NCBI GenBank assembly: GCA_017502425.1
Contig: JAFVVB010000047.1
Span: forward strand, 1 to 5,567
Source of the DNA: Ruminococcus sp.
GTDB lineage: Bacteria; Bacillota; Clostridia; Oscillospirales; Acutalibacteraceae
Direction: 5' to 3'
DNA: 5,567 nucleotides
The stretch's first letter is position 1, and every line of letters begins with the position of its first letter. A model generated the notes under the pieces. The model ran no database searches. It was given only the letters and a program-made list of their open reading frames with translations, and had not been told where the DNA came from. Shown here one piece after another: positions 1-5,567 of this stretch. Both the position numbers and the translations under genes were made by a program.

Positions 1-31
1 AAAGGTGCTTTAATAGCACCTTTTCTTTTTT
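1..31 (+). terminator. Rho-independent terminator of an upstream gene
   Basis: The arms AAAGGTGCT (1-9) and AGCACCTTT (15-23) are perfect reverse complements. They form a 9-bp stem with a 5-nt loop (TTAAT), followed by a T-rich run broken by one C (24-31). This is a textbook intrinsic terminator read on the + strand. The gene it ends lies before the window. It separates that gene from the operon that starts downstream, so the operon needs its own promoter. Confidence 0.9.
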
Positions 32-36
32 GTTAG

Positions 37-117
37 ATTTTAAACATAAATATACTTGCATAATTTATTGAAAAATGCAGGATTGTATGATAAAATAAAT
101 TGTTTAATGTTTAAAAT
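37..117. repeat. 11-bp inverted repeat bracketing the promoter
   Basis: ATTTTAAACAT (37-47) and ATGTTTAAAAT (107-117) are perfect reverse complements, 59 nt apart, lying on either side of the promoter. Each arm is itself close to palindromic around TTTAAA. The right arm overlaps a tandem direct repeat of the heptamer TGTTTAA (101-107 and 108-114) that covers the predicted transcription start. The inverted heptamer TTAAACA recurs at 40-46. The arrangement could be a set of operator sites, perhaps for the adjacent RpiR-type regulator. It is AT-rich sequence and chance cannot be excluded. Confidence 0.35.
68..96 (+). promoter_or_regulatory. Sigma-A type promoter with extended -10
   Basis: A -35 element TTGAAA (68-73, 5 of 6 to consensus) and a -10 element TAAAAT (91-96, 5 of 6) are separated by exactly 17 nt. 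A TG dinucleotide at 88-89 gives an extended -10. Transcription would start near position 103, leaving a leader of about 35 nt before the ATG at 139. No promoter of similar quality is visible between the later genes, so this is the likely promoter for the whole five-gene operon. It was found by eye only; the surrounding DNA is very AT-rich, which raises the chance of look-alikes. Confidence 0.7.
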
Positions 118-138
118 AATATTACATGAGGTTATATA

Positions 139-1023
139 ATGGTATCTAATCTACTGGTAAGAATTGATATATCTAGAGCTGATTTTTCTAAAGGTCAGCG
201 ACGCATAGCTAATTTCATAGAAGAGCATTATGATGAGGCAGCGTTTATGACTGCTGCTAAACTCGGCGAAATCGTTGGTGTGTCCGAGAGTACTGTTGTT
301 AGATTTGCAACAGAAATAGGATACAGTGGTTATCCTCAACTTCAGAAAGCTATGCAGGAGATGATTCGCGATAAACTCACTTCTATCGGACGAATTGAAG
401 TTACTACCGGCAGAATCGGAGATAATGACGTTTTAGATAGTGTTCTGAATCAGGATATCGATAAAATCAAACGCACTATTGAAGAAATTTCCAGAGAAGA
501 TTTTGAACGTGCTGTTGATGCTATCATAAACGCTGAACATATTTACGTTTTTGGTGTAAAATCTGCTTCATATATAGCTAGCTTTTTCGGATATTATCTT
601 GATTTAATGTTCGGTAATGTTATTATGCTCAACACGACAAGCAAAACTACTAACTATGAAAAATTATTCAGAATTACTGATAAAGACGTTATGATTGGTA
701 TCAGCTTCCCTCGATATAGCACGATGGCGGTTGATGCTATGAACTTTGCACGAGAGCGAGGCGCTCATGTAGTAGCAATTACAGATAGCATGGTATCACC
801 ACTCGTGTCTTCAGCTGATTCTATACTTATCGCACGAAGCGATATCGCATCAATCGTTGATTCGCTTGTAGCACCACTTAGTCTTATCAATGCACTTATT
901 GTTGCTATGGTTATCAAACGCAAAAACGAAGTCAAAGAGACTTTTGCTAAATTAGAACAGGTGTGGCTTGAGCAAAGCATTTATTCTTCTCACACAAACG
1001 AGGATAGTAGTGATGAAAAATAA
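139..1023 (+). CDS. MurR/RpiR family transcriptional regulator (HTH + SIS)
   Basis: This 294-residue protein has the usual length and two-domain plan of the RpiR family. Residues about 1-77 form the helix-turn-helix domain, with the typical opening (FSKGQRRIANFI, 16-27) and a recognition helix region around VSESTVVRFATEIGY (48-62). Residues about 125-260 form a SIS (sugar isomerase) fold, which in this family binds phosphosugars or related metabolites and alters DNA binding. The first SIS ligand loop reads GVKSAS (139-144). The second reads GISFPRYS (187-194) where classical members have an SGxT-like motif, so the ligand may not be a standard phosphosugar. The C-terminal tail (about 280-294) is polar and probably disordered. 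The start at 139 is supported by GAGGT at 128-132, 6 nt upstream. As first gene of the operon, directly behind the promoter, it may regulate itself and the genes that follow. The family call is firm; ligand and targets are unknown. Confidence 0.92.
   Translation: MVSNLLVRIDISRADFSKGQRRIANFIEEHYDEAAFMTAAKLGEIVGVSESTVVRFATEIGYSGYPQLQKAMQEMIRDKLTSIGRIEVTTGRIGDNDVLDSVLNQDIDKIKRTIEEISREDFERAVDAIINAEHIYVFGVKSASYIASFFGYYLDLMFGNVIMLNTTSKTTNYEKLFRITDKDVMIGISFPRYSTMAVDAMNFARERGAHVVAITDSMVSPLVSSADSILIARSDIASIVDSLVAPLSLINALIVAMVIKRKNEVKETFAKLEQVWLEQSIYSSHTNEDSSDEK
1000..1015 (+). promoter_or_regulatory. Ribosome binding site that fixes the flavoprotein start
   Basis: GAGGA (1000-1004) lies 8 nt before the ATG at 1013. 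An earlier in-frame ATG at 968 would add 15 residues that do not resemble a flavoprotein N-terminus. The 1013 start puts the dinucleotide-binding beta strand (KKVIVIGGG) at the very N-terminus, as the family expects. The site lies inside the end of the regulator gene, so the two genes overlap by 11 nt and may be translationally coupled. Confidence 0.75.
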
Positions 1024-2248
1024 GAAGGTTATTGTTATAGGTGGCGGTCCTGCAGGTATGATGGCAGCAGGAATCGCAGCTCAAAATGGTGCCGATGTCA
1101 TTTTAATTGAAAAAAATGAGAAAACTGGCAGAAAGCTTCTTATCACAGGCAAGGGCAGATGTAATATCACTAACTTTTGTGATAATGATGAGTTTATCAG
1201 TAATGTTATGACTAATCCTCGATTTATGTATAGTGCCATCAATGCTTTTTCTACATACGATACTGTTGCTTTTTTTGAACAACTGGGACTGCCGACTAAG
1301 ATTGAAAGAGGTAATCGTGTGTTTCCTGTTTCTGATAAAGCTATGGACGTATGTGATACTATGAGGAATTTTGTGCTAACTTCTGGTGCAAAAATCATAA
1401 ACGAAACAGTTAAAGCTATCATATTAAAAGATAGTGTGGCATCTTGTGTCAAAACTAACGTCAATACTTATGAATGTGATAGTGTTATTGTTGCTACCGG
1501 AGGACTTAGTTATCCAAAAACCGGTTCAACGGGTGACGGATATACATTTGCTAAGTCTCTTGGTCACACCGTTAATACTTTGAAACCGTCGCTTGTACCA
1601 CTTGTTAGTGACGATGACTTTTGCAAAGAATTGCAAGGCTTATCACTGAGAAACGTTGCGATAAAATTGATTGATAATAATTCGAAAAAGGAAATATATT
1701 CTGATTTTGGCGAAATGCTTTTTACTCATTTCGGTGTTTCAGGACCTACGGTTTTATCTGCAAGTGCTCATATGAATGATATGGAAGAAGGAAAGTACAG
1801 CATCCATATTGATCTGAAACCAGCGCTTGATCACGACACTCTTGATAAACGTTTGCTGAAAGATTTGAATAAAAACATTAATAAAGATATATGTAATTCA
1901 CTTTTTGAGCTTATGCCGAAAAGCTTGATTCCGGTTGTACTTTCTTTGTGTTTAATTAATCCGCACACTAAGTGCAACTGTGTTACATCAAAACAGCGTG
2001 AGTGTATCGTCAATCTTCTTAAGGATTTTGAAGTGAGAATTAAAGACTTCAGACCACTTGACGAGGCTATTATCACCAGCGGTGGGGTTAACGTTAATGA
2101 AATTGACCCTAAAACCATGGAAAGTAAACTTGTAAAATCTCTGTACTTTGCAGGAGAAGTTATAGATGTTGATGCATACACAGGAGGATTTAATCTCCAG
2201 ATTGCATTTTCCACCGGATATCTGAGTGGAAAAAACAGCGCACTATAA
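1013..2248 (+). CDS. FAD-dependent oxidoreductase, HI0933/BaiN-like flavoprotein
   Basis: This 411-residue soluble protein matches the HI0933 flavoprotein family in length and motifs; its members are often labelled BaiN-like or NAD(P)/FAD-dependent oxidoreductase. The N-terminal Rossmann motif is VIGGGPAGMMAA (8-19), with an acidic residue (E33) at the end of the second strand for FAD ribose binding. The family signatures TGRKLLITGKGRCNITN (38-54), ATGGLSYPKTGSTGDG (161-176) and LFTHFGVSGP (236-245) are present. The C-terminal FAD-closing motif FAGEVIDVDAYTGGFN lies at 379-394. There is no signal peptide or membrane segment, so it should be cytoplasmic. The substrate is not known for most of the family. 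BaiN of Clostridium scindens was linked to bile acid metabolism, but family membership alone does not show that here. It overlaps the regulator by 11 nt and ends 28 nt before cmk. Residues about 319-331 carry three cysteines (CNC at 321-323 and C331), with no metal-site pattern I recognise. Confidence 0.88.
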   Translation: MKNKKVIVIGGGPAGMMAAGIAAQNGADVILIEKNEKTGRKLLITGKGRCNITNFCDNDEFISNVMTNPRFMYSAINAFSTYDTVAFFEQLGLPTKIERGNRVFPVSDKAMDVCDTMRNFVLTSGAKIINETVKAIILKDSVASCVKTNVNTYECDSVIVATGGLSYPKTGSTGDGYTFAKSLGHTVNTLKPSLVPLVSDDDFCKELQGLSLRNVAIKLIDNNSKKEIYSDFGEMLFTHFGVSGPTVLSASAHMNDMEEGKYSIHIDLKPALDHDTLDKRLLKDLNKNINKDICNSLFELMPKSLIPVVLSLCLINPHTKCNCVTSKQRECIVNLLKDFEVRIKDFRPLDEAIITSGGVNVNEIDPKTMESKLVKSLYFAGEVIDVDAYTGGFNLQIAFSTGYLSGKNSAL

Positions 2249-2276
2249 ATAAATCTTATATAAAGGAAGTAAAGAT

Positions 2277-2945
2277 ATGAATATTGCTATTGCTATCGAC
2301 GGACCTGCAGGTGCAGGTAAATCTACTATCGCTAAATTGGCGGCTAAAAGTCTTGGATTCATCTATGTAGACACCGGTGCTCTTTATAGAACTATCGGTT
2401 TGTGTGCGTATAGAAATAATATCTGCTCTAAAGACGTTGATGCTATTATTAAAATGCTTGAAGATATGAAAGTAGAGCTTGCATTTAATGAGAATCATGA
2501 ACAGATAGTACTTTTAAACGGTGAGGATGTAAGCTCTCTTATACGCACTCCTGAAATTTCTATGTATGCATCTGATGTTTCTGCTATACCAAGAGTCAGA
2601 GCATTTTTACTTGACTTACAGCGTAATATGGCTAAAACCAACAACATCATCATGGATGGCAGAGATATTGGTACGGTTGTTTTGCCTGATGCTAAAATTA
2701 AGATTTTCCTTACTGCTTCAGCAAAAGTCAGAGCAAAGCGCAGATATGATGAGCTTATCGAAAAGGGAATGGACGTGAAATTTGAAGATGTTTTATCTGA
2801 CGTTGAAACCAGAGATTATAACGACTCTCACAGAGAGGTAGCACCACTTAAACCTGCTGATGACAGCATTATTGTGGATACATCTGACCTTGATTTAGAG
2901 CAGTCTGTTGAAAAACTTCTTTCTATCATGAAGGAGCGTATGTAA
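2277..2945 (+). CDS. cmk: (d)CMP kinase (cytidylate kinase)
   Basis: Cytidylate kinase transfers phosphate from ATP to CMP or dCMP, giving CDP or dCDP, and so recycles CMP released by phospholipid and isoprenoid synthesis and RNA turnover. The 222 residues match the usual bacterial length. The P-loop is GPAGAGKS (9-16). The nucleotide-binding segment VDTGALYR (31-38) is characteristic of Cmk, and LIRTPEIS (88-95) belongs to the CMP-binding insert region. MDGRDIGTVVLPDA (126-139) is a highly diagnostic Cmk motif. The arginine-rich lid is around AKVRAKRRYDE (149-159), and RDYNDSHREVAPLKPADD (179-196) is the conserved C-terminal signature. The start is supported by AAGGAAG (2263-2269), 7 nt upstream, within the 28-nt gap after the flavoprotein gene. 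Its stop is 1 nt before the plsC-type gene, a tight coupling. All expected motifs are intact. In many bacteria cmk lies next to an S1 gene, and here S1 is two genes on. Confidence 0.97.
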   Translation: MNIAIAIDGPAGAGKSTIAKLAAKSLGFIYVDTGALYRTIGLCAYRNNICSKDVDAIIKMLEDMKVELAFNENHEQIVLLNGEDVSSLIRTPEISMYASDVSAIPRVRAFLLDLQRNMAKTNNIIMDGRDIGTVVLPDAKIKIFLTASAKVRAKRRYDELIEKGMDVKFEDVLSDVETRDYNDSHREVAPLKPADDSIIVDTSDLDLEQSVEKLLSIMKERM

Positions 2946-2946
2946 T

Positions 2947-3546
2947 ATGAATTTTAAGCCTAAGTTTTATTCCTTTTGTCGTGCTTTATTAAATCCGATT
3001 ATTAAAATACTGTTTCGAACAAAATATATAAATCCGCATAATCTTCCTGTTAAAGGTTCATATATTCTTGTGTCTAATCACATTTCCGCATTTGATCCTA
3101 TCATAATGGCTGTCGGTCAGAAAAACAGATATATCCATTTTATGGCAAAAGCTGAGCTTTTTAAGAATAAATTTCTGACATGGTTATTTCTTTCTATCGG
3201 TTGCTTTCCTGTTGATAGAGGAAAAAGTGATAAAAGTTCAGTTAAGCATTTTGAAAACGTAGTTAATGATGGCCACGTCATGGGCATATTTTTTGAGGGT
3301 ACACGTTCTAAAACTGGCGAGTTCTTAAAGCCTAAAAACGGAGCTTCTCTTATTGCGTATAATACTAAAACTCCAGTTATTCCTGTGTGTATCACTAAGA
3401 CAAAGAAGAACACTATATGTCACTTCGGTGACCCTGTTTCATTAGAAGAACTCGGTTTCGAAAGTGGTGGTGCACGTGAGTATCGTGAGGCGTCACGTAG
3501 AATTATGGATATTATCAAAGGATTCAGGGAGCAGGATTTATCATGA
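2947..3546 (+). CDS. plsC: 1-acyl-sn-glycerol-3-phosphate acyltransferase (PlsC-like)
   Basis: PlsC-type enzymes acylate lysophosphatidic acid at the sn-2 position to make phosphatidic acid, the precursor of membrane phospholipids, at the inner face of the membrane. The four acyltransferase motifs appear in order: NHISAFD (44-50, the catalytic HxxxxD), CFPVDRG (86-92, substrate-binding arginine), FFEGTRSKTG (115-124, glycerophosphate binding) and VIPVCI (144-149). At 199 residues it is a compact bacterial form. A hydrophobic stretch at about 74-88 and an amphipathic N-terminus (about 7-27) suggest peripheral or monotopic membrane attachment, not multiple spans. AAGGAG (2931-2936) lies 10 nt before the ATG, inside the end of cmk. 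Its TGA stop overlaps the start of the next gene as ATGA (3543-3546), a classic coupling arrangement. The superfamily is certain. The exact acceptor is inferred, and other PlsC-fold acyltransferases share the motifs. Confidence 0.9.
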   Translation: MNFKPKFYSFCRALLNPIIKILFRTKYINPHNLPVKGSYILVSNHISAFDPIIMAVGQKNRYIHFMAKAELFKNKFLTWLFLSIGCFPVDRGKSDKSSVKHFENVVNDGHVMGIFFEGTRSKTGEFLKPKNGASLIAYNTKTPVIPVCITKTKKNTICHFGDPVSLEELGFESGGAREYREASRRIMDIIKGFREQDLS

Positions 3547-5555
3547 AAATAACTGTTGCTAAAACCGCTGGTTTCTGTTTCGGCGTAAATCGTGCTGTTG
3601 AAATCGTTAATTCATTAGCTGGGTCTGAAAAGAAAGTATGCACCTTAGGACCTATCATACATAATAAAGAAATGGTCATAGAACTTGAGAATAAAGGTGT
3701 TTACTCTATCGATGAGCTTTCAGACGCTGAAAAATTCTCCACAGTTGTTATTCGTTCCCATGGTGTTTCTAGGGATGTTAAGGATTATTTATCTACACTA
3801 AGTTGTGAAGTGGTAGATGCGACTTGTCCTTTCGTGTCGAAAATACATCGCATTGTTGCAAATGCAACTGAAAGTAATAAAACCGTCCTCATTGCAGGAG
3901 ATAAAAATCACCCTGAAGTTATGGGTATAGTCGGTCATTGTTTTAACGATTGCTTTACTTTCAAAGATGAAAAAGAATTAGAACATTCTCTTAATTTAAT
4001 GCTCGAAAAGAATATTAAAGATGTCTGTGTTGTAGCTCAAACAACTTTTGATGTAACTGCGTGGGAAAAATGTTTAAAAATTATCAAAAAAGTATATACA
4101 AACGCAGAAATTTTTGATACAATATGTAATGCTACGTCGGAAAGACAGGCGGAGGCTGATTCTCTTTCTAAATCATCTGATTGTATGATTATCATAGGTG
4201 ATAAACATAGCTCGAATACATGTAAACTGTTTTCTATATGTAAACGCAGCTGTGATAACACTTTTTTGGTAGAAACTGCGGACGATTTAGACTTGAGTGT
4301 TATCAAGTCCGCTGATTTTATAGGCGTAACTGCTGGTGCTTCTACACCGGCAAGGATTATAAAGGAGGTACTGGATACAATGAACGATGTAATTAAATCC
4401 AGCGAAACAAACGATTTTGAAAATTTTGAGGAGATGTTAGAAGAATCTCTCAAAAGTTTAAATACAAATGAAAGGGTTATGGGCACTGTTGTTGGCATTG
4501 CGCCAAACGAGGTTTTTGTTGACGTTGGCAGAAAACAGGCTGGTTTTATTCCGCTTGACGAGCTTTCTGCTGCTCCTGTTAACAATCCTGAGGATGTAGT
4601 TAAGATTGGTGACGAGCTTGAGCTTTTAATCATGAAGACTAACGATCAGGAAGGTACAATCATGCTTTCTAAGCGTAGAGTTGACGCTAAGAAAGGCTGG
4701 GAGATTTTAGAGAAAGCTTACGAAGCTAAAGAAATCTTAACAGGCGTTGTTACTGAAGTTATCAACGGTGGCGTAATCGTTATTGCTAATGATACAAGAG
4801 TGTTTATCCCTGCATCACAGGCTACTATGAACCGCGACGACAACTTAGAAGAGTTAAAGGGTCAGGAAGTATCCTTCAGACTTATCGAAGTTTCACAGCG
4901 TGGTAGAAGAAGAAAAGTTATCGGTTCTATCAAATCTGTTCTCAAAGACGAGTTTGCTGAACTCAGAGCTGCTTTCTGGGAGAATGCAGAAGTTGGTAAG
5001 ACATACACAGGTACAGTTAAGACTCTCACTAACTACGGTGCATTTGTTGATTTAGGCGGCGTTTCAGGTATGATTCATATCTCTGAACTTTCATGGCTTA
5101 GAATTAAGCACCCTAGCGAGGTTGTTAATGTTGGCGATACTGTTGAAGTATACATCAAAGACATCAACGACGAGACTAAGAAGATTTCTCTCGGTTACAA
5201 GAAGACTGAAGACAACCCATGGGTAATCCTCGAGAAGGAGTATCCTGTTGGTACTGTTGTTAACGCTACTATCGTTGGTATGACAACATTTGGTGCTTTT
5301 GCTAACATCATTCCTGGTATTGATGGTCTTATCCATATTTCTCAGATCGCTAATAAGAGAATTGAAAAACCACAGGATGAGTTAAGCGTTGGCGAAGTTG
5401 TAGAAGCTAAGATTACTGCTATCGACTTCGAGAAGAAGCGCGTTAGCCTTTCTATCAGAGAGCTTCTCCCTGATGCTATGCCAGTAGCTCAGGAGCCTGT
5501 TGCTGAAGCAGCAGAAGAAGTTGCAAAAGAGGCTGAAGAAGCAGAAGAAGCTTAA
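3543..5555 (+). CDS. ispH: Bifunctional 4-hydroxy-3-methylbut-2-enyl diphosphate reductase / 30S ribosomal protein S1-like fusion
   Basis: This 670-residue protein joins two unrelated activities. Residues 1-280 are IspH, the [4Fe-4S] enzyme that reduces HMBPP to IPP and DMAPP in the last MEP-pathway step. The cluster cysteines are C12, C95 and C195. Substrate and catalytic residues are H40, H73, H123, E125, T168, the SSN triplet (223-225) and S267, all at expected spacings. Residues about 310-377, 397-464, 484-553 and 567-638 are four S1 (OB-fold) RNA-binding repeats; the last two are most canonical (GMIHISELSW at 509-518, GLIHISQI at 595-602). This resembles the four-repeat Firmicutes S1 proteins that help mRNA engage the 30S subunit. 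An acidic Ala/Glu tail (about 650-670) ends the protein. The IspH part has 13 cysteines, the S1 part none. The start overlaps the plsC stop by 4 nt, with AGGGAG and AGGA at 3526-3536 upstream. The fusion is known in Clostridia and no frameshift is seen. A strong internal ribosome-binding site near residue 280 suggests that a separate S1 product is possible. Confidence 0.95.
   Translation: MKITVAKTAGFCFGVNRAVEIVNSLAGSEKKVCTLGPIIHNKEMVIELENKGVYSIDELSDAEKFSTVVIRSHGVSRDVKDYLSTLSCEVVDATCPFVSKIHRIVANATESNKTVLIAGDKNHPEVMGIVGHCFNDCFTFKDEKELEHSLNLMLEKNIKDVCVVAQTTFDVTAWEKCLKIIKKVYTNAEIFDTICNATSERQAEADSLSKSSDCMIIIGDKHSSNTCKLFSICKRSCDNTFLVETADDLDLSVIKSADFIGVTAGASTPARIIKEVLDTMNDVIKSSETNDFENFEEMLEESLKSLNTNERVMGTVVGIAPNEVFVDVGRKQAGFIPLDELSAAPVNNPEDVVKIGDELELLIMKTNDQEGTIMLSKRRVDAKKGWEILEKAYEAKEILTGVVTEVINGGVIVIANDTRVFIPASQATMNRDDNLEELKGQEVSFRLIEVSQRGRRRKVIGSIKSVLKDEFAELRAAFWENAEVGKTYTGTVKTLTNYGAFVDLGGVSGMIHISELSWLRIKHPSEVVNVGDTVEVYIKDINDETKKISLGYKKTEDNPWVILEKEYPVGTVVNATIVGMTTFGAFANIIPGIDGLIHISQIANKRIEKPQDELSVGEVVEAKITAIDFEKKRVSLSIRELLPDAMPVAQEPVAEAAEEVAKEAEEAEEA
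4362..4382 (+). promoter_or_regulatory. Candidate internal ribosome binding site and start codon for free S1 protein
   Basis: AAGGAGGT (4362-4369) is an 8-nt perfect complement to the 3' end of 16S rRNA, the strongest such match I found in the window. It lies 10 nt before an in-frame ATG (4380-4382, Met280 of the fusion). That ATG falls at the boundary between the IspH domain and the linker to the first S1 repeat. Initiation there would give a 391-residue protein with all four S1 repeats and the acidic tail, close in plan to stand-alone Firmicutes S1 proteins. Against it, the same bases encode Lys-Glu-Val, which may be kept for protein reasons. Confidence 0.45.
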
Positions 5556-5567
5556 TATTTTACTTAA

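Noticed and set aside
117..124. TAATATTA palindrome in the leader of the regulator gene
   Set aside because: An 8-bp AT-only palindrome is expected by chance in such AT-rich DNA, and it cannot form a stable hairpin.
1..138. Riboswitch or other structured leader RNA
   Set aside because: The leader after the predicted transcription start is only about 35 nt and AT-rich, too short and unstructured for a known riboswitch; the only clear hairpin is the terminator of the previous gene.
968..1012. Upstream in-frame ATG that would lengthen the flavoprotein by 15 residues
   Set aside because: No ribosome binding site suits it, the added residues precede the Rossmann strand unnaturally, and the overlap with the regulator would grow to 56 nt. 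The ATG at 1013 has GAGGA at the right distance.
1081..2214. Two 127-codon open frames on the - strand (1081-1464 and 1831-2214) opposite the flavoprotein gene
   Set aside because: They lie fully antisense to a well-supported gene, have no recognisable motifs and no credible ribosome binding site or operon context.
2566..2778. 70-codon + strand frame inside cmk
   Set aside because: It lies out of frame over the diagnostic Cmk motifs, and its composition and lack of motifs indicate a shadow.
4037..4633. 198-codon open frame on the - strand opposite the ispH-S1 gene
   Set aside because: It is a serine-rich, low-complexity translation typical of an antisense shadow, it spans the IspH/S1 junction of a clearly real gene, and it has no recognisable domain.
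5556..5567. Possible terminator after the fusion gene
   Set aside because: Only 12 nt remain after the stop and they show no stem; a terminator, if any, lies outside the window.

Overview
This window looks like a piece of chromosome from an anaerobic, AT-rich Clostridia bacterium. An origin near the Oscillospiraceae/Ruminococcaceae or Lachnospiraceae is an inference from gene order and protein style, not a measurement. The strongest taxonomic clue is the last gene, a fusion of IspH (MEP isoprenoid pathway) with a four-domain S1 protein, an architecture known from Clostridia. All five genes lie on the + strand and none is broken.

Layout. Positions 1-31 hold a perfect hairpin with a T-tract, the rho-independent terminator of a gene that lies before the window. 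Positions 32-138 are an AT-rich control region with a good sigma-A type promoter (-35 TTGAAA at 68-73, 17-nt spacer, extended -10 TGA-TAAAAT at 88-96) and several inverted and direct repeats that could be operators. Then follow a MurR/RpiR-type regulator (139-1023), an HI0933/BaiN-like flavoprotein (1013-2248), cytidylate kinase cmk (2277-2945), a PlsC-type acyltransferase (2947-3546) and the ispH-S1 fusion (3543-5555). The four junctions are an 11-nt overlap, a 28-nt gap, a 1-nt gap and a 4-nt ATGA overlap. The set therefore reads as one co-transcribed, partly translationally coupled operon. No terminator is visible in the 12 nt after the last stop, so the transcript may continue beyond the window.

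How the genes fit together. PlsC makes phosphatidic acid. The next steps of phospholipid synthesis consume CTP and release CMP, and the MEP pathway that ends in IspH also spends CTP (IspD) and releases CMP (IspF). Cmk phosphorylates CMP back to CDP, so membrane lipid, isoprenoid and pyrimidine nucleotide recycling share a transcript with the translation factor S1. The flavoprotein's role here is not known. The RpiR-type regulator is the obvious candidate for controlling the promoter, sensing a small molecule through its SIS domain.

Most worth a second look: inside the fusion gene, exactly where the IspH domain ends, the DNA carries an 8-nt match to the anti-Shine-Dalgarno sequence (AAGGAGGT, 4362-4369), 10 nt before an in-frame ATG (4380). 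Codon choice changes across the same gene: AAG is 5 of 25 lysine codons in the IspH part and 17 of 29 in the S1 part, and ATA isoleucine codons go from 10 to 0. Together these suggest that S1 may also be made as a separate, more abundant protein from the same message. I see no mobile element, CRISPR array, tRNA or rRNA, and no wholly new system.
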